Shown here piece by piece: positions 8,595-17,290 of a DNA stretch of 32,724 bases. Position numbers and translations under genes: made by a program. The notes under the pieces were generated by a model. It was not told where the DNA came from and made no database searches. It saw only the letters and a program-made list of their open reading frames with translations. The stretch is from an uncultured Prochlorococcus sp. Lineage in GTDB: Bacteria > Cyanobacteriota > Cyanobacteriia > PCC-6307 > Cyanobiaceae. Each line of letters opens with the position of its first letter. The stretch's first letter is position 1. The stretch lies in contig CACHEM010000011.1 of NCBI GenBank assembly GCA_902578845.1, positions 1 through 32,724 on the forward strand. Reading direction: 5' to 3'.

Positions 8595-9644
8595 GTGAAG
8601 ATTTTAATTACAGGCGGATGTGGTTTTTTAGGTAGCAATCTCGCTTCTCATTATTTATTAGAAAATTCGGATGTTACTATTATTGATGCTTTATACAGAA
8701 AAGGATCACAAGAAAATCTAAATTGGTTGAAAAGCTTAAATATAAAAAATAATTTTAATTTTGTAAAAGCTGATGTTTCCAATATGGAAGATATATCAAA
8801 AGTATTTACCAAATTTGGACCTTTCCATTATGTAATTCATGTTGCGGGACAAGTGGCAATGACAAAATCTTTAACGGATCCAGCTTTTGATTTTAATACA
8901 AATGTAATAGGCACTTTTAATATTTTAGAGGCTATAAGAAAATTTTCTCCAGAATCTTTTTTAGCTTTTAGTAGTACTAATAAAGTTTATGGAGATTTAG
9001 AGTGGCTTCATTATAAAGAGACTGATTATAGATATATAATTCCAGAATACCCAAATGGATTGTCTGAAAACCTCCCTTTGGATTTCTCGACCCCATATGG
9101 ATGCTCTAAAGGTTCGGCCGATCAATATGTAAGAGATTGGTCAAGGACATATGGTTTAAAAACCGTTGTTTTTAGGCATTCAAGTATATATGGAGGAAGA
9201 CAATATGCTTCAAAAGACCAAGGTTGGATAGGTTGGTTTTGTAATCAAATACTACTCCAGAAAAAAAATTATGAATCATCTTTAGAATACGATCCTTTCA
9301 CTATCTCGGGAAATGGGAAACAAGTAAGAGATGTTTTACATTCACAAGATCTTGTTAATTTATATAAGGTGGCATATGAAAGAAAGGATGTCGCTTCTGG
9401 CGAAATATTTAATATTGGTGGAGGTGTAAAAAATTCTTTATCCATATTAGAACTTATAAATCTTCTAAAAGATTACTTAGATTTTGAAAAGGTTAAATAT
9501 TCATTTATTCAAAGGCGTAAGAGTGATCAAGATTATTTTGTGGCGGATCTTACTAAGACTCAGAAAATATTGGGTTGGAAACCTTCTTTAACTTTAAAAG
9601 AGGGAATTGAACAAATGATAATTTGGTCAAGAAGTTATTTATAG
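8595..9644 (+). CDS. rfbE: CDP-paratose/CDP-tyvelose 2-epimerase-like enzyme
   Basis: The 349-residue sequence follows Salmonella RfbE from end to end as I recall it: MKILITGGCGFLGSNLAS, HVAGQVAMTKS, SSTNKVYGDLE, the catalytic STPYGCSKGSADQY (Y168, K172), VVFRHSSIYGGRQ, DQGWIGWF and ISGNGKQVRDVLH. RfbE inverts C2 of CDP-paratose to give CDP-tyvelose, by transient NAD-dependent oxidation at C2. Here the usual upstream 3-dehydratase RfbH is not encoded nearby, so the natural substrate may be a 3-hydroxylated CDP-6-deoxyhexose. The start is GTG at 8595, immediately before the MKILITGG strand; no in-frame ATG fits. The stop is six bases before the next gene. Confidence 0.88.
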   Translation: MKILITGGCGFLGSNLASHYLLENSDVTIIDALYRKGSQENLNWLKSLNIKNNFNFVKADVSNMEDISKVFTKFGPFHYVIHVAGQVAMTKSLTDPAFDFNTNVIGTFNILEAIRKFSPESFLAFSSTNKVYGDLEWLHYKETDYRYIIPEYPNGLSENLPLDFSTPYGCSKGSADQYVRDWSRTYGLKTVVFRHSSIYGGRQYASKDQGWIGWFCNQILLQKKNYESSLEYDPFTISGNGKQVRDVLHSQDLVNLYKVAYERKDVASGEIFNIGGGVKNSLSILELINLLKDYLDFEKVKYSFIQRRKSDQDYFVADLTKTQKILGWKPSLTLKEGIEQMIIWSRSYL

Positions 9645-9650
9645 CTTTAA

Positions 9651-10712
9651 ATGAAAATAAAAAAAGATATTCGAAAAAATATTTTTTTACCAAAGTTAAT
9701 TTTTATAGTTGAGAAAGGTAAAAGTTTTTTGGAGGAAAATTGGATTAGATTTTTATTTTCAGAAATTGATGAAAAAAATATTATTTTCTTGTCTCCAAAT
9801 TGTATTGATAAATTTTTAGTTAAATTAAATAAATTTGATTTCCCGATTTTTATCTTTAGTGAAAATTGTAAATTATCTAAGGGAAAAATATATTTATTAA
9901 AAAAATTTAATTTTAAATATGGCCTTATACATCTTTCAGATGAATGGTTTGTTGCAGATTATGCAAAACTTTATAATGGAGCAACTTTTGTTTTAAGAAA
10001 TTACTTAAACAAGGCTCTTCTTAATATCTCCAATATTCAACATATACCTATAGGATATAAGCTCGGAAATTTAGAAAAAAAAATACAGAGTGTTGCGAAA
10101 AATAATGATCAAATATTTTTTAAAGGTGAGATTAAAGGCGAGAGACTAAAAATGCTTTATGACTTTAAAAAAAGTGGGTTAATTATTTCAAGTGGTTCAA
10201 AAAAGAGGTTGAGCTATCCAGAATATTTGCTTCAACTTAAAACATATAAATATGGGTTATCTCCATATGGTAATACTACTCCTGATACATTAAGGATTTA
10301 TGAGTATTTGGAAAATGACGTATTACCAATATTAGGATCGAAAAAATCTTTTGATTACTTTATTTTACTATTCAAGGAAAATCCTCCTTTTTTTTATGAT
10401 AAAAGTTGGCGTAAAGTATCCATAAAATTTAGTTTAGAAAAAAACAAAATACAAATATTTAACTCTTTTAAACAAAAAAATTGGTGGGAAGGTAAAAAAG
10501 AAAAATATAAAAAAGAATGCAATTCGTTGGTTTCTGAAGATTTTATACTAATTAACAATTGTATTAAAATTAAATATCCTTCATTAGTCAGGTTAATGTC
10601 TTTTATATGGCTTTTGAAATTGCAAAAACCTACCATGCTTATTGCTAGGATTAAAAAAATTTTTTACATAAATTCCTTAAAAAAATTAATGAATAGAATC
10701 TTTCAGAATTAA
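9651..10712 (+). CDS. Putative exostosin-like (GT47-related) protein
   Basis: I do not firmly recognise this 353-residue protein. Its best clue is LSPYGNTTPDTLRIYEYLEN (about 203-222), which has the pattern of the exostosin/GT47 C-terminal domain (S-P-G-N, then an acidic residue, R and E near a region that picks a donor), followed by VLPIL. Upstream, LIHLSDEWF (92-100) and IQHIPIGYK (about 123-131) also fit exostosin-like proteins of bacteria and marine viruses. It is very lysine- and asparagine-rich, has no signal peptide, and has no strong membrane segment. It begins six bases after rfbE and ends ten bases from the convergent GT4 gene, so it is the last gene of the CDP-sugar cassette. It may transfer the CDP-derived sugar, but that is a guess. 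Confidence 0.5.
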   Translation: MKIKKDIRKNIFLPKLIFIVEKGKSFLEENWIRFLFSEIDEKNIIFLSPNCIDKFLVKLNKFDFPIFIFSENCKLSKGKIYLLKKFNFKYGLIHLSDEWFVADYAKLYNGATFVLRNYLNKALLNISNIQHIPIGYKLGNLEKKIQSVAKNNDQIFFKGEIKGERLKMLYDFKKSGLIISSGSKKRLSYPEYLLQLKTYKYGLSPYGNTTPDTLRIYEYLENDVLPILGSKKSFDYFILLFKENPPFFYDKSWRKVSIKFSLEKNKIQIFNSFKQKNWWEGKKEKYKKECNSLVSEDFILINNCIKIKYPSLVRLMSFIWLLKLQKPTMLIARIKKIFYINSLKKLMNRIFQN

Positions 10713-10722
10713 TGGAAAAATC

Positions 10723-11880
10723 TCAAGATAATAATTCTTTAACTCTACGTTCTTTATTACTAAGATATTCATAAAGCAAACTTAATTTTTTATTATTAAT
10801 AATTGAATTTTTTGAATATAATTTTGATGCTTTAATTAAGTTATTTGAGATTTCTTCAGATGATTTTACGTTTTTTATAAAGTGGATATTTTTTTGCTCA
10901 ATATAATTATTTTCTCCAATATATAAAACATCAGGAACTATTATTTTACAATTAGCTAACATAGCCTCGACTGCTGTAAGGTTAAAATCGGCATATTGAA
11001 GAGAAATAAATAAAAAAGATTGCTGATAAAGCTTAAATAATAAGTCATCCGTTATTTTTCCCTTTATTTCAATATTATCTGATTTGTTGATGCATTTTTT
11101 TAATTTGGACTTTAATGGCCCATCACCAACAATAATTAATTTAAAACCATAATCTTTTAATTTCGATGCTTTAAATCCATTTACTATGAACATTATGTTT
11201 TTATTCTCATGAAGTCTAGATACACTTAATATATATTTTTTCTTATAAATCTCCTTCTTAAAACTATTTGATTTAATAAATTTCTTATTAATGAAAGGCA
11301 TTGAGATTTTAGCCTTTTTATTTAATAAAAAACTTTTTTCTGATTTTGCATAACTAGATAGAACAATTATACTGTCATAGAATTTATAACTTGCATAGCA
11401 AAAGAATAATTTAATTTGAATTATGAAATTATTTTTCTTTTTGCTTATTGTATGAAGATTATATTTTTCAGTATCTGGATAATGTTGTCGAATCTTTTTT
11501 TGAATATTTTTGTATGATCTTAAACTACCGAAGGGTGACATTGTTATTGGATGATGATCTAAATATATGATTTTTGAGCCTACTAATTTTGCAAATAATC
11601 CTAATATTGGAGAAGAAGAAGTTATTAGATAATCTGGTTTTGCAATTATAATTTTTGAAATGATTATTAGGTTTCCATATAATTTGGAAATAGTATTTTT
11701 TGGTTTCAATTTCAAAACGCTTTCTATATTATCTTCAGGCCATATTTTTTTACATCTATAAAGACATAATATTTTACTTTTATATCCTTGTTCTAAAAGT
11801 ATATTATTATCATCAATAACTACTCTCTCAGCACCGCCTTTATTAATAAGATATCTATGAAGAAGAATTACATTTTTCAT
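10723..11880 (-). CDS. GT4 glycosyltransferase with degenerate EX7E motif
   Basis: A 385-residue GT-B enzyme and the last gene of the long minus-strand operon. The N-terminal domain has NKGGAERVV (13-21), typical of GT4, and the C-terminal domain has VSRLHENKN (220-228) and IIVGDGPLKSKL (249-260) for the nucleotide sugar. In the donor-binding EX7E motif the first glutamate is replaced by A297 and only E305 remains (ADFNLTAVEAM), which is unusual and could lower or change activity. The ATG at 11880 lies seven bases after the upstream stop. The base composition is extremely AT-rich. Donor and acceptor are unknown. Confidence 0.8.
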   Translation of the reverse strand: MKNVILLHRYLINKGGAERVVIDDNNILLEQGYKSKILCLYRCKKIWPEDNIESVLKLKPKNTISKLYGNLIIISKIIIAKPDYLITSSSPILGLFAKLVGSKIIYLDHHPITMSPFGSLRSYKNIQKKIRQHYPDTEKYNLHTISKKKNNFIIQIKLFFCYASYKFYDSIIVLSSYAKSEKSFLLNKKAKISMPFINKKFIKSNSFKKEIYKKKYILSVSRLHENKNIMFIVNGFKASKLKDYGFKLIIVGDGPLKSKLKKCINKSDNIEIKGKITDDLLFKLYQQSFLFISLQYADFNLTAVEAMLANCKIIVPDVLYIGENNYIEQKNIHFIKNVKSSEEISNNLIKASKLYSKNSIINNKKLSLLYEYLSNKERRVKELLS

Positions 11881-11887
11881 TTTATAA

Positions 11888-13024
11888 TTATTTTTTTATA
11901 GAAGATTTATAAATATCAATAATTTTGGGAGTTATTTTTTTATATGAATAAAAATCATTAAAAACTTTTATGCACCTTTTTTTCATATCATTATGGATTT
12001 TTTTATCTTTTTTAATAGCATATGCATGCATAATTCCTGAGGAGATACTTTTTACATCTGTAGAAATGTCAATAGATATTTTTTTATTTTTAAGTTCATC
12101 ACTTAAATCGCAATTTTTAGAAATAATTACTGGAACTCCCATAGATAAACTCTCAATAGCAGAAATACAGAAGTTTTCCTGGAAAGATGCCACAATACTA
12201 AAATCATTTTCTGAGTAGAAATTCATTTTTTTATTATCAGTAGTGAATCTTATTAGTTCTAAATTTTTATTGATTGATAATTTTTTTTTAAGATCTAATA
12301 TGCTTTTGCTATATTTAGAATCATCTTGACCAACCAAGGTTAATTTAATAGGTATTCCCTTTATTACGCAATCTTTAATTGCTAAAAGAATTGATTCTAA
12401 GTTCTTTTTTTTATGGAATCTGCCAATATAGATTATTTTTAAAATATCATTTTCTGATTTTTGAGTAATATTTTTCGAATTATTTCCAATACCATATGGG
12501 AATATAATATTATTATTATATTTGGAATTATAAGTAAGAAATGATTTTCTTAATTCTTCTTTACTGGTAAAACAAATAAACTTAGCATATTTTAGCAGTC
12601 TGTATTCATATAAAATCCAAATAACTCTTTTAATAATTTTATTAATATTAAACTCTCTGGTAAACCATGGATCAAGCATTCCATGCGGCATAACTAAGTA
12701 TGGCTTTTTATAAAATAAACATACTAAAAATCCTAAAAGTGCATGAAACTGCCAGTGCCCATGAATGATAATTAAATCTGTTTTTTTATATACCTTTGAC
12801 AAGGTAAATATTGAAAAAAGAGCTTTTATATTGAAGTTATATTTTGTATATCGCTTAAAAGAATAAATTTTTTCGACTCCTTTAATTTCCTCTGGATTTT
12901 TATCCAAAGATATTATATTTGTAGAAATATTATTTTTTTCTAAATAAGGGCTTATAGACTTTATTCCATTTTGTGGCCCCCCACTGTTTAATGCAGTAGA
13001 AGCTAAAAATCTTAATATTTTCAT
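11888..13024 (-). CDS. GT4 family glycosyltransferase
   Basis: A 378-residue retaining GT-B enzyme. The N-terminal SGGPQNGI (14-21), IIHGHWQFH (86-94) and MPHGMLDPWF (112-121) are common in exopolysaccharide GT4 enzymes; the C-terminal half has YIGRFHKKKN (199-208) and an intact EX7E (E283 and E291 in ENFCISAIE). It probably adds one sugar to the undecaprenyl-linked repeat unit at the cytoplasmic membrane. Its ATG overlaps the upstream stop by four bases (ATGA), so it is translationally coupled to the preceding GT4. The sugar it transfers cannot be deduced. Confidence 0.85.
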   Translation of the reverse strand: MKILRFLASTALNSGGPQNGIKSISPYLEKNNISTNIISLDKNPEEIKGVEKIYSFKRYTKYNFNIKALFSIFTLSKVYKKTDLIIIHGHWQFHALLGFLVCLFYKKPYLVMPHGMLDPWFTREFNINKIIKRVIWILYEYRLLKYAKFICFTSKEELRKSFLTYNSKYNNNIIFPYGIGNNSKNITQKSENDILKIIYIGRFHKKKNLESILLAIKDCVIKGIPIKLTLVGQDDSKYSKSILDLKKKLSINKNLELIRFTTDNKKMNFYSENDFSIVASFQENFCISAIESLSMGVPVIISKNCDLSDELKNKKISIDISTDVKSISSGIMHAYAIKKDKKIHNDMKKRCIKVFNDFYSYKKITPKIIDIYKSSIKK

Positions 13025-14211
13025 AATTCTCTAATATAATTAGCTAACTTTTTAGATACTGAGTCCATGGAATATTTTCCACTGATAACTTCTTTACACC
13101 AATTGTAATTCCATTCGAAACTAGATAATTTTCTGAGCGCTTGTGAAAAAGTTATGAAGTTTTTAATATCAATTATTTCTACTCTTTCGAAAATTGAAAA
13201 ATCATTGGAACATCCAGCATATTTTGAAATTATTAAACTACAACCACATTCCAAAGCTTCATTGCAAACTATTCCCCATGTCTCTCCTGATTGTCTAGAA
13301 GGTAATACAAATATATCAGAAGCAAGATAATAATTATTTAGTTTATCAGGTTCAACAAAACCAGTAAAATGATAATTAATTCCAGTTATGCATTTCATCA
13401 CTTTGCATAATTTTTTTAGGTAATTTTTTTCTACACCCTCACCTATTATTAGTAAAAAAATATTTGGCTTTTCTGAATTATTAGAAAAAGTATATGTAAG
13501 TGACTTAATTATAAAACCTACATTTTTTTTATTTATTAATTTGCCTGCATAAGTAATAACTTTAGTTTCTTTATTTATATTTAGCGAATTTCTTTTTTGT
13601 TCTCTTATTAATTTAATATTGGATTCACTTTTATTATGAATTGTGGGGGCAGATATATAAGGTATTTCTATTAATTCTTTATTATTATTATAAAACCTAA
13701 GAAAATGATTAGTAGATCTTGTTCCAATTGGCATAAAAACTTTAATTGGATAATAAATTATATTTAAAATAATATTTCTTAAAAAGGATTTAAATGCAGA
13801 TCTTTTTCTAGATAAATCTTCAGTTTCAGTTCTTAAAGCTAATTTTATTTTTTTGTTAGAAAAGTAAAAAAAGAAAGCTAATATTACAAATATTGGGTAA
13901 GACAAAGAGGTAAAAATAATAATTTTTGGTTTAAATTGTTTTATGATTTTAAGAGCTTTTATAAAATAAAATATTGAAAATCCAACTTTTTTTGGTTTTT
14001 TATTTTTAGAAAGAATTTTAAAATTATAATTTTCCGTTACTACATTTGTATCATTTATTTTTGAATTAAAATCTACATCAATATGGGTATTTAATGAATA
14101 ACCTGAAAGGTAACATATTAGTAAATTCTTATTAAGTTCTTTTCCCAAATATTTATAAAGATTTGATCTGTATGAAGTGGGGTGAGTATCTAAAATTAAT
14201 GCTTTATTCAT
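13021..14211 (-). CDS. GT4 family glycosyltransferase
   Basis: A 396-residue GT-B protein whose C-terminal half is clearly GT4: YAGKLINKKN (221-230), LIIGEGVEKNYLKKL (254-268), FTGFVEPDKL (282-291), and an intact EX7E (E310 and E318 in ETWGIVCNE) followed by CGCSLI. The N-terminal half is divergent, with a hydrophobic strand at about 96-117 that may help membrane association. Both ends overlap neighbours by four bases (ATGA), downstream of the Wzy-like gene and upstream of another GT4. That tight coupling suggests the three proteins build or use the same repeat unit. Specificity is unknown. Confidence 0.83.
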   Translation of the reverse strand: MNKALILDTHPTSYRSNLYKYLGKELNKNLLICYLSGYSLNTHIDVDFNSKINDTNVVTENYNFKILSKNKKPKKVGFSIFYFIKALKIIKQFKPKIIIFTSLSYPIFVILAFFFYFSNKKIKLALRTETEDLSRKRSAFKSFLRNIILNIIYYPIKVFMPIGTRSTNHFLRFYNNNKELIEIPYISAPTIHNKSESNIKLIREQKRNSLNINKETKVITYAGKLINKKNVGFIIKSLTYTFSNNSEKPNIFLLIIGEGVEKNYLKKLCKVMKCITGINYHFTGFVEPDKLNNYYLASDIFVLPSRQSGETWGIVCNEALECGCSLIISKYAGCSNDFSIFERVEIIDIKNFITFSQALRKLSSFEWNYNWCKEVISGKYSMDSVSKKLANYIREL

Positions 14212-15515
14212 ATTTCTTTATTTATATGTTTGTATCCTATAAGAAAGTGCATTGATAAAAGTGGAACTATTATTGATATGAAAACATCATTAGTTTTAAA
14301 TTGAGCTCCTAATAATATTAAAGCAGCGCTCCAAAAAAAGGAAGCGACTATTGATGAATCATAAGATAAATTTTTTAAACGAAAGGCAAATCTAACTATT
14401 ATAAATGCAGGTAGAAATCTTGTGAAAAGCAAAATGATAAATCCATAATTTCCAAAGGCGCATAATATTCTAGTGAATTCATATTCATTAAATATATCTC
14501 CACATTTTGGATATGAGGCAAGTATTTGTCTGGTTGTGTCGTTTAATCTGTTAGATGTGATTCCTAATCCAGGACCATCCAAAAATTTAAATCTTTGATT
14601 TTGATCCATCCCTTGTGTGAAATTATAAGTAGCTCCTGCTCTTGCAATAATAGCTTTCTTAATTTCATCAAAACTTCCTCTTTTAGTGACTCCACCTTGA
14701 CCAACAAAAAATGAAGAGGTAGCTGCTATGGAAATTACTAATATACCTAGCAAAATAGATCGTAATAAACCTTTATAGTTTTTTAGCATGATTAAAAAAA
14801 AGTAAATAACAATAAATAAGGTTACGTTTAATAAATAAGTTCTGGATGACAAGTTTCTAAATATTGCTGCTGAGACAACTAAAATTGGTAAAAGGTTGTT
14901 AAATATTTTACTAATATAAAAATTATTATTATTATCCCGGATATTAATAAATTTATATCCTGAAAAACAAAAAGCTAAAATAGTAACCTCAAAGCAACCT
15001 TGCGCAGAGCCCAAAAGGCCTGTTGCTTTAAAAAGAATACTCCCATCTCCTGCTAAAGAACTAAAAGCAGTATTGATAGCATTTTCAGCTGTTCTGCTAT
15101 TTAAAAAATGGTCCCTATCCAAATATGATTGAATAATAGTTAGGATTGGTGAAATTATAGATAATAAATAGATATATTTGACTATTTTTTTTAAATATTT
15201 CTCCTTTAGAATTTTTTTAGTAAATCCAAAATTAGATATACCTATAAGAATAAAAGGATATATTGAAAAAGTAAGTAAGTCATAACCTGCAACTAGAATT
15301 GATACCTGTTCATAATTATTATTTAAAAAATATTGTAGAATAATTGGAATATTTATTAGTAAAATTATAAAAATCCAAAAATTGTTGATTTTATTTTTTG
15401 GGATAAAAAATGCTAATAAAATATATTTAATAGGAATAAGGACAACACTTGAGAATAAGTATTTTCTTATTGCACCTTCAATAAAAAATAACCAAAGATA
15501 TAAATTTCTAAACAT
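14208..15515 (-). CDS. Wzy-like O-antigen/exopolysaccharide polymerase
   Basis: A 435-residue polytopic membrane protein with about ten to twelve hydrophobic segments and a large hydrophilic loop in the last third. The loop contains GPGLGITSNRL (about 308-318) and, after it, IFNEYEFTRILCAFGNYG, which matches the Wzy_C/O-antigen-ligase pattern of a glycine-rich loop, a polar motif, then E-x-G before the final membrane helices. An upstream SSRTY stretch is also typical. Wzy polymerises undecaprenyl-linked repeats in the periplasm. The stop-to-start distance from the upstream GT4 is zero bases, and it overlaps the downstream GT4 by four. It could be a WaaL-like ligase, but its place among repeat-unit genes with wza and wzc favours Wzy. 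Confidence 0.75.
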   Translation of the reverse strand: MFRNLYLWLFFIEGAIRKYLFSSVVLIPIKYILLAFFIPKNKINNFWIFIILLINIPIILQYFLNNNYEQVSILVAGYDLLTFSIYPFILIGISNFGFTKKILKEKYLKKIVKYIYLLSIISPILTIIQSYLDRDHFLNSRTAENAINTAFSSLAGDGSILFKATGLLGSAQGCFEVTILAFCFSGYKFINIRDNNNNFYISKIFNNLLPILVVSAAIFRNLSSRTYLLNVTLFIVIYFFLIMLKNYKGLLRSILLGILVISIAATSSFFVGQGGVTKRGSFDEIKKAIIARAGATYNFTQGMDQNQRFKFLDGPGLGITSNRLNDTTRQILASYPKCGDIFNEYEFTRILCAFGNYGFIILLFTRFLPAFIIVRFAFRLKNLSYDSSIVASFFWSAALILLGAQFKTNDVFISIIVPLLSMHFLIGYKHINKEI

Positions 15516-16703
15516 TTAGTCTTCTTTTATTATTTCCATCATTTTTTTAAAGTATCCATTCCAGCTTTGGGAAGTTCTGGAAAAAAGGCAATTCTTTACA
15601 AATAGAATTTTTTTGTCAATATCTAAATTTGAAAATTTCAATAACTTTTCAGTTAATTCTGATGGTCTATTAGATTTGAAAATCATTCCATTAAAGCCAT
15701 CATTGATTAAGTCGGAAGCCCCTACATTACTACTAACTATTGGGATAGTTCCATAACTCATCGCTTCAGGAATTACCATCCCATAACCTTCTTCAATACT
15801 TGGTAGAACTAATACATCAGCATTTAAATATTGTTCAGCAAGTTTATACCCTTTTAGCCTTCCAATATATTGAAAATTAAATCCAGTTTCTATTGACATT
15901 AATTCTTTGGCAAAATCTGTAAGCGAGCCTACAAAATTGACTTTATAGGGTAAATCAAGTTTTAAACAGGCTTCTAGCAGAATATGGACTCCTTTTCTTA
16001 AAGAAGCACTACCAACAAATAATATATTTAAATTATCTTTTAAAAAGGCTTGCCTTTTTATTTTTTCTATAACATCGCAATCTAAGAGATCTCCGCCTAG
16101 AAGACCTCTTGTGTATGGGCATATTTTTACTTTATCTTTTAGACCAAAATCTTCGAATGTTTTTTTTACAAACTTACTTGGGACAATTATTTTATCAGCA
16201 TTATGGTAACTTTCCAGATCAGTCTCAATAGATTCCTTAGTTGGTAATCTAATCATTTGCCCAAATTTGTCTGCATTATCTTTTAAGACGTTTTCTTGCC
16301 AAAGAACATGTGAACAGGGTCTCTCAACGATATATTTACCTGAATTTTTTTTGATGTATTTACCTGCATTATTAGAATAGGTAGATTCTGAAATTAAGAT
16401 TCTTACACTATCTTTTTTTAATTCTTTAGTTAACCAGTAATCGAAATTTTTAGCTACCTTCCATGCTAAGATTTCACTAATATTATTTTTATCTTCAAGA
16501 AATAAAAATTTCCTTAATTTAAATAGGCTTTGATAAATATGATGAACTTTTACAATCTTATTTTTTTGGAAAGAAGTTTTCCTTAAGAGATTTGGATAGC
16601 CAATATAAAATTTTTTTAATTTATTATGTTTATCCATCTCTTGAGCTAGCATAAATAAATGAGATCTATTAATACTCGCTAAAGCTATATTTTTATTATT
16701 CAT
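15516..16703 (-). CDS. GT4 family glycosyltransferase
   Basis: A 395-residue GT-B enzyme. ERPCSHVLWQENVL (127-140) and a KIIVPSKFVKK segment (171-181) form the acceptor-side domain; FVGSASLRKGVH (229-240), FQYIGRLKGYKL (277-288) and the intact EX7E (E305, E313 in EGYGMVIPE) form the donor-binding domain. It is of the type seen in many bacterial capsule clusters. Its stop codon directly abuts the ATG of the Wzy-like gene, and it starts 44 bases after the WcaF-like acetyltransferase. It is less AT-biased than the two GT4 genes further downstream in the operon. Donor and linkage are unknown. Confidence 0.87.
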   Translation of the reverse strand: MNNKNIALASINRSHLFMLAQEMDKHNKLKKFYIGYPNLLRKTSFQKNKIVKVHHIYQSLFKLRKFLFLEDKNNISEILAWKVAKNFDYWLTKELKKDSVRILISESTYSNNAGKYIKKNSGKYIVERPCSHVLWQENVLKDNADKFGQMIRLPTKESIETDLESYHNADKIIVPSKFVKKTFEDFGLKDKVKICPYTRGLLGGDLLDCDVIEKIKRQAFLKDNLNILFVGSASLRKGVHILLEACLKLDLPYKVNFVGSLTDFAKELMSIETGFNFQYIGRLKGYKLAEQYLNADVLVLPSIEEGYGMVIPEAMSYGTIPIVSSNVGASDLINDGFNGMIFKSNRPSELTEKLLKFSNLDIDKKILFVKNCLFSRTSQSWNGYFKKMMEIIKED

Positions 16704-16747
16704 TTTTACTTTAATTATTAGTTTTATTATATTTGATTAGCGATAAA

Positions 16748-17290
16748 CTAAATTCTTAAGTTAACAAAACTTGCAGGGTTGCCTTCATATATTGACCAAG
16801 GCTTGGAAGTGCCTTTAAAACATGATTTTGCTCCTAAAATTGTTCCGTTATCAAGGAAAGAACCGCCATGAACAAAACAATTAGCTGCAACCCAAGAATA
16901 GTCATTGATAACTATTTTTTTATTAACTAATTCCATATTTTTTTTATATCTATGAGAAGAACAACATATATAGCTAAATTGTGAAATTACACAATGAGAT
17001 CCAATTATTACCTTCTCAAAATTATGAATAAGTACTCCTCTCCCAATAGCTGAATGGTCTCCAATTTTTAAATTCCATGGACAATATATTTCAACTTTTG
17101 AATCAATTAAAACACCTTTTCCAATTTGAGCTCCAAATAATCTAGCAAGATTTACTCTGATCGAGGATAATCCTCTGCCAGGAAAAATATAAAATAAGAA
17201 AGATATTATATTCCATAGAAATCTTAAAAAAAGGATATTGATTTTTCTTTTATGATTGCTAAGTCTTAAGTCAACAGTTTTATTTTCCAT
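16748..17290 (-). CDS. wcaF: WcaF-like hexapeptide-repeat acetyltransferase
   Basis: A 180-residue left-handed beta-helix O-acetyltransferase. The N-terminus has the WcaF/NodL-type PGRGLSSIRVNLARLFGAQIG region (read in part, about 37-57), then hexapeptide repeats (IGKGVLI, IGDHSAIG, IIGSHCVI), the catalytic histidine in CSSHRY (H113), and the terminal EGNPASF. Such enzymes move acetyl groups from acetyl-CoA to a sugar of a repeat unit; WcaF does so in colanic acid. The ATG overlaps the end of the upstream GT2 by 11 bases. The N-terminal hydrophobic stretch (about 19-37) may associate with the membrane. The sugar acetylated here is not known. Confidence 0.87.
   Translation of the reverse strand: MENKTVDLRLSNHKRKINILFLRFLWNIISFLFYIFPGRGLSSIRVNLARLFGAQIGKGVLIDSKVEIYCPWNLKIGDHSAIGRGVLIHNFEKVIIGSHCVISQFSYICCSSHRYKKNMELVNKKIVINDYSWVAANCFVHGGSFLDNGTILGAKSCFKGTSKPWSIYEGNPASFVNLRI

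Noticed and set aside
10651..10666. A-run followed by T-run (AAAAAAATTTTTT) as a terminator
   Set aside because: It is inside the coding sequence of the exostosin-like gene and has no G-C stem.
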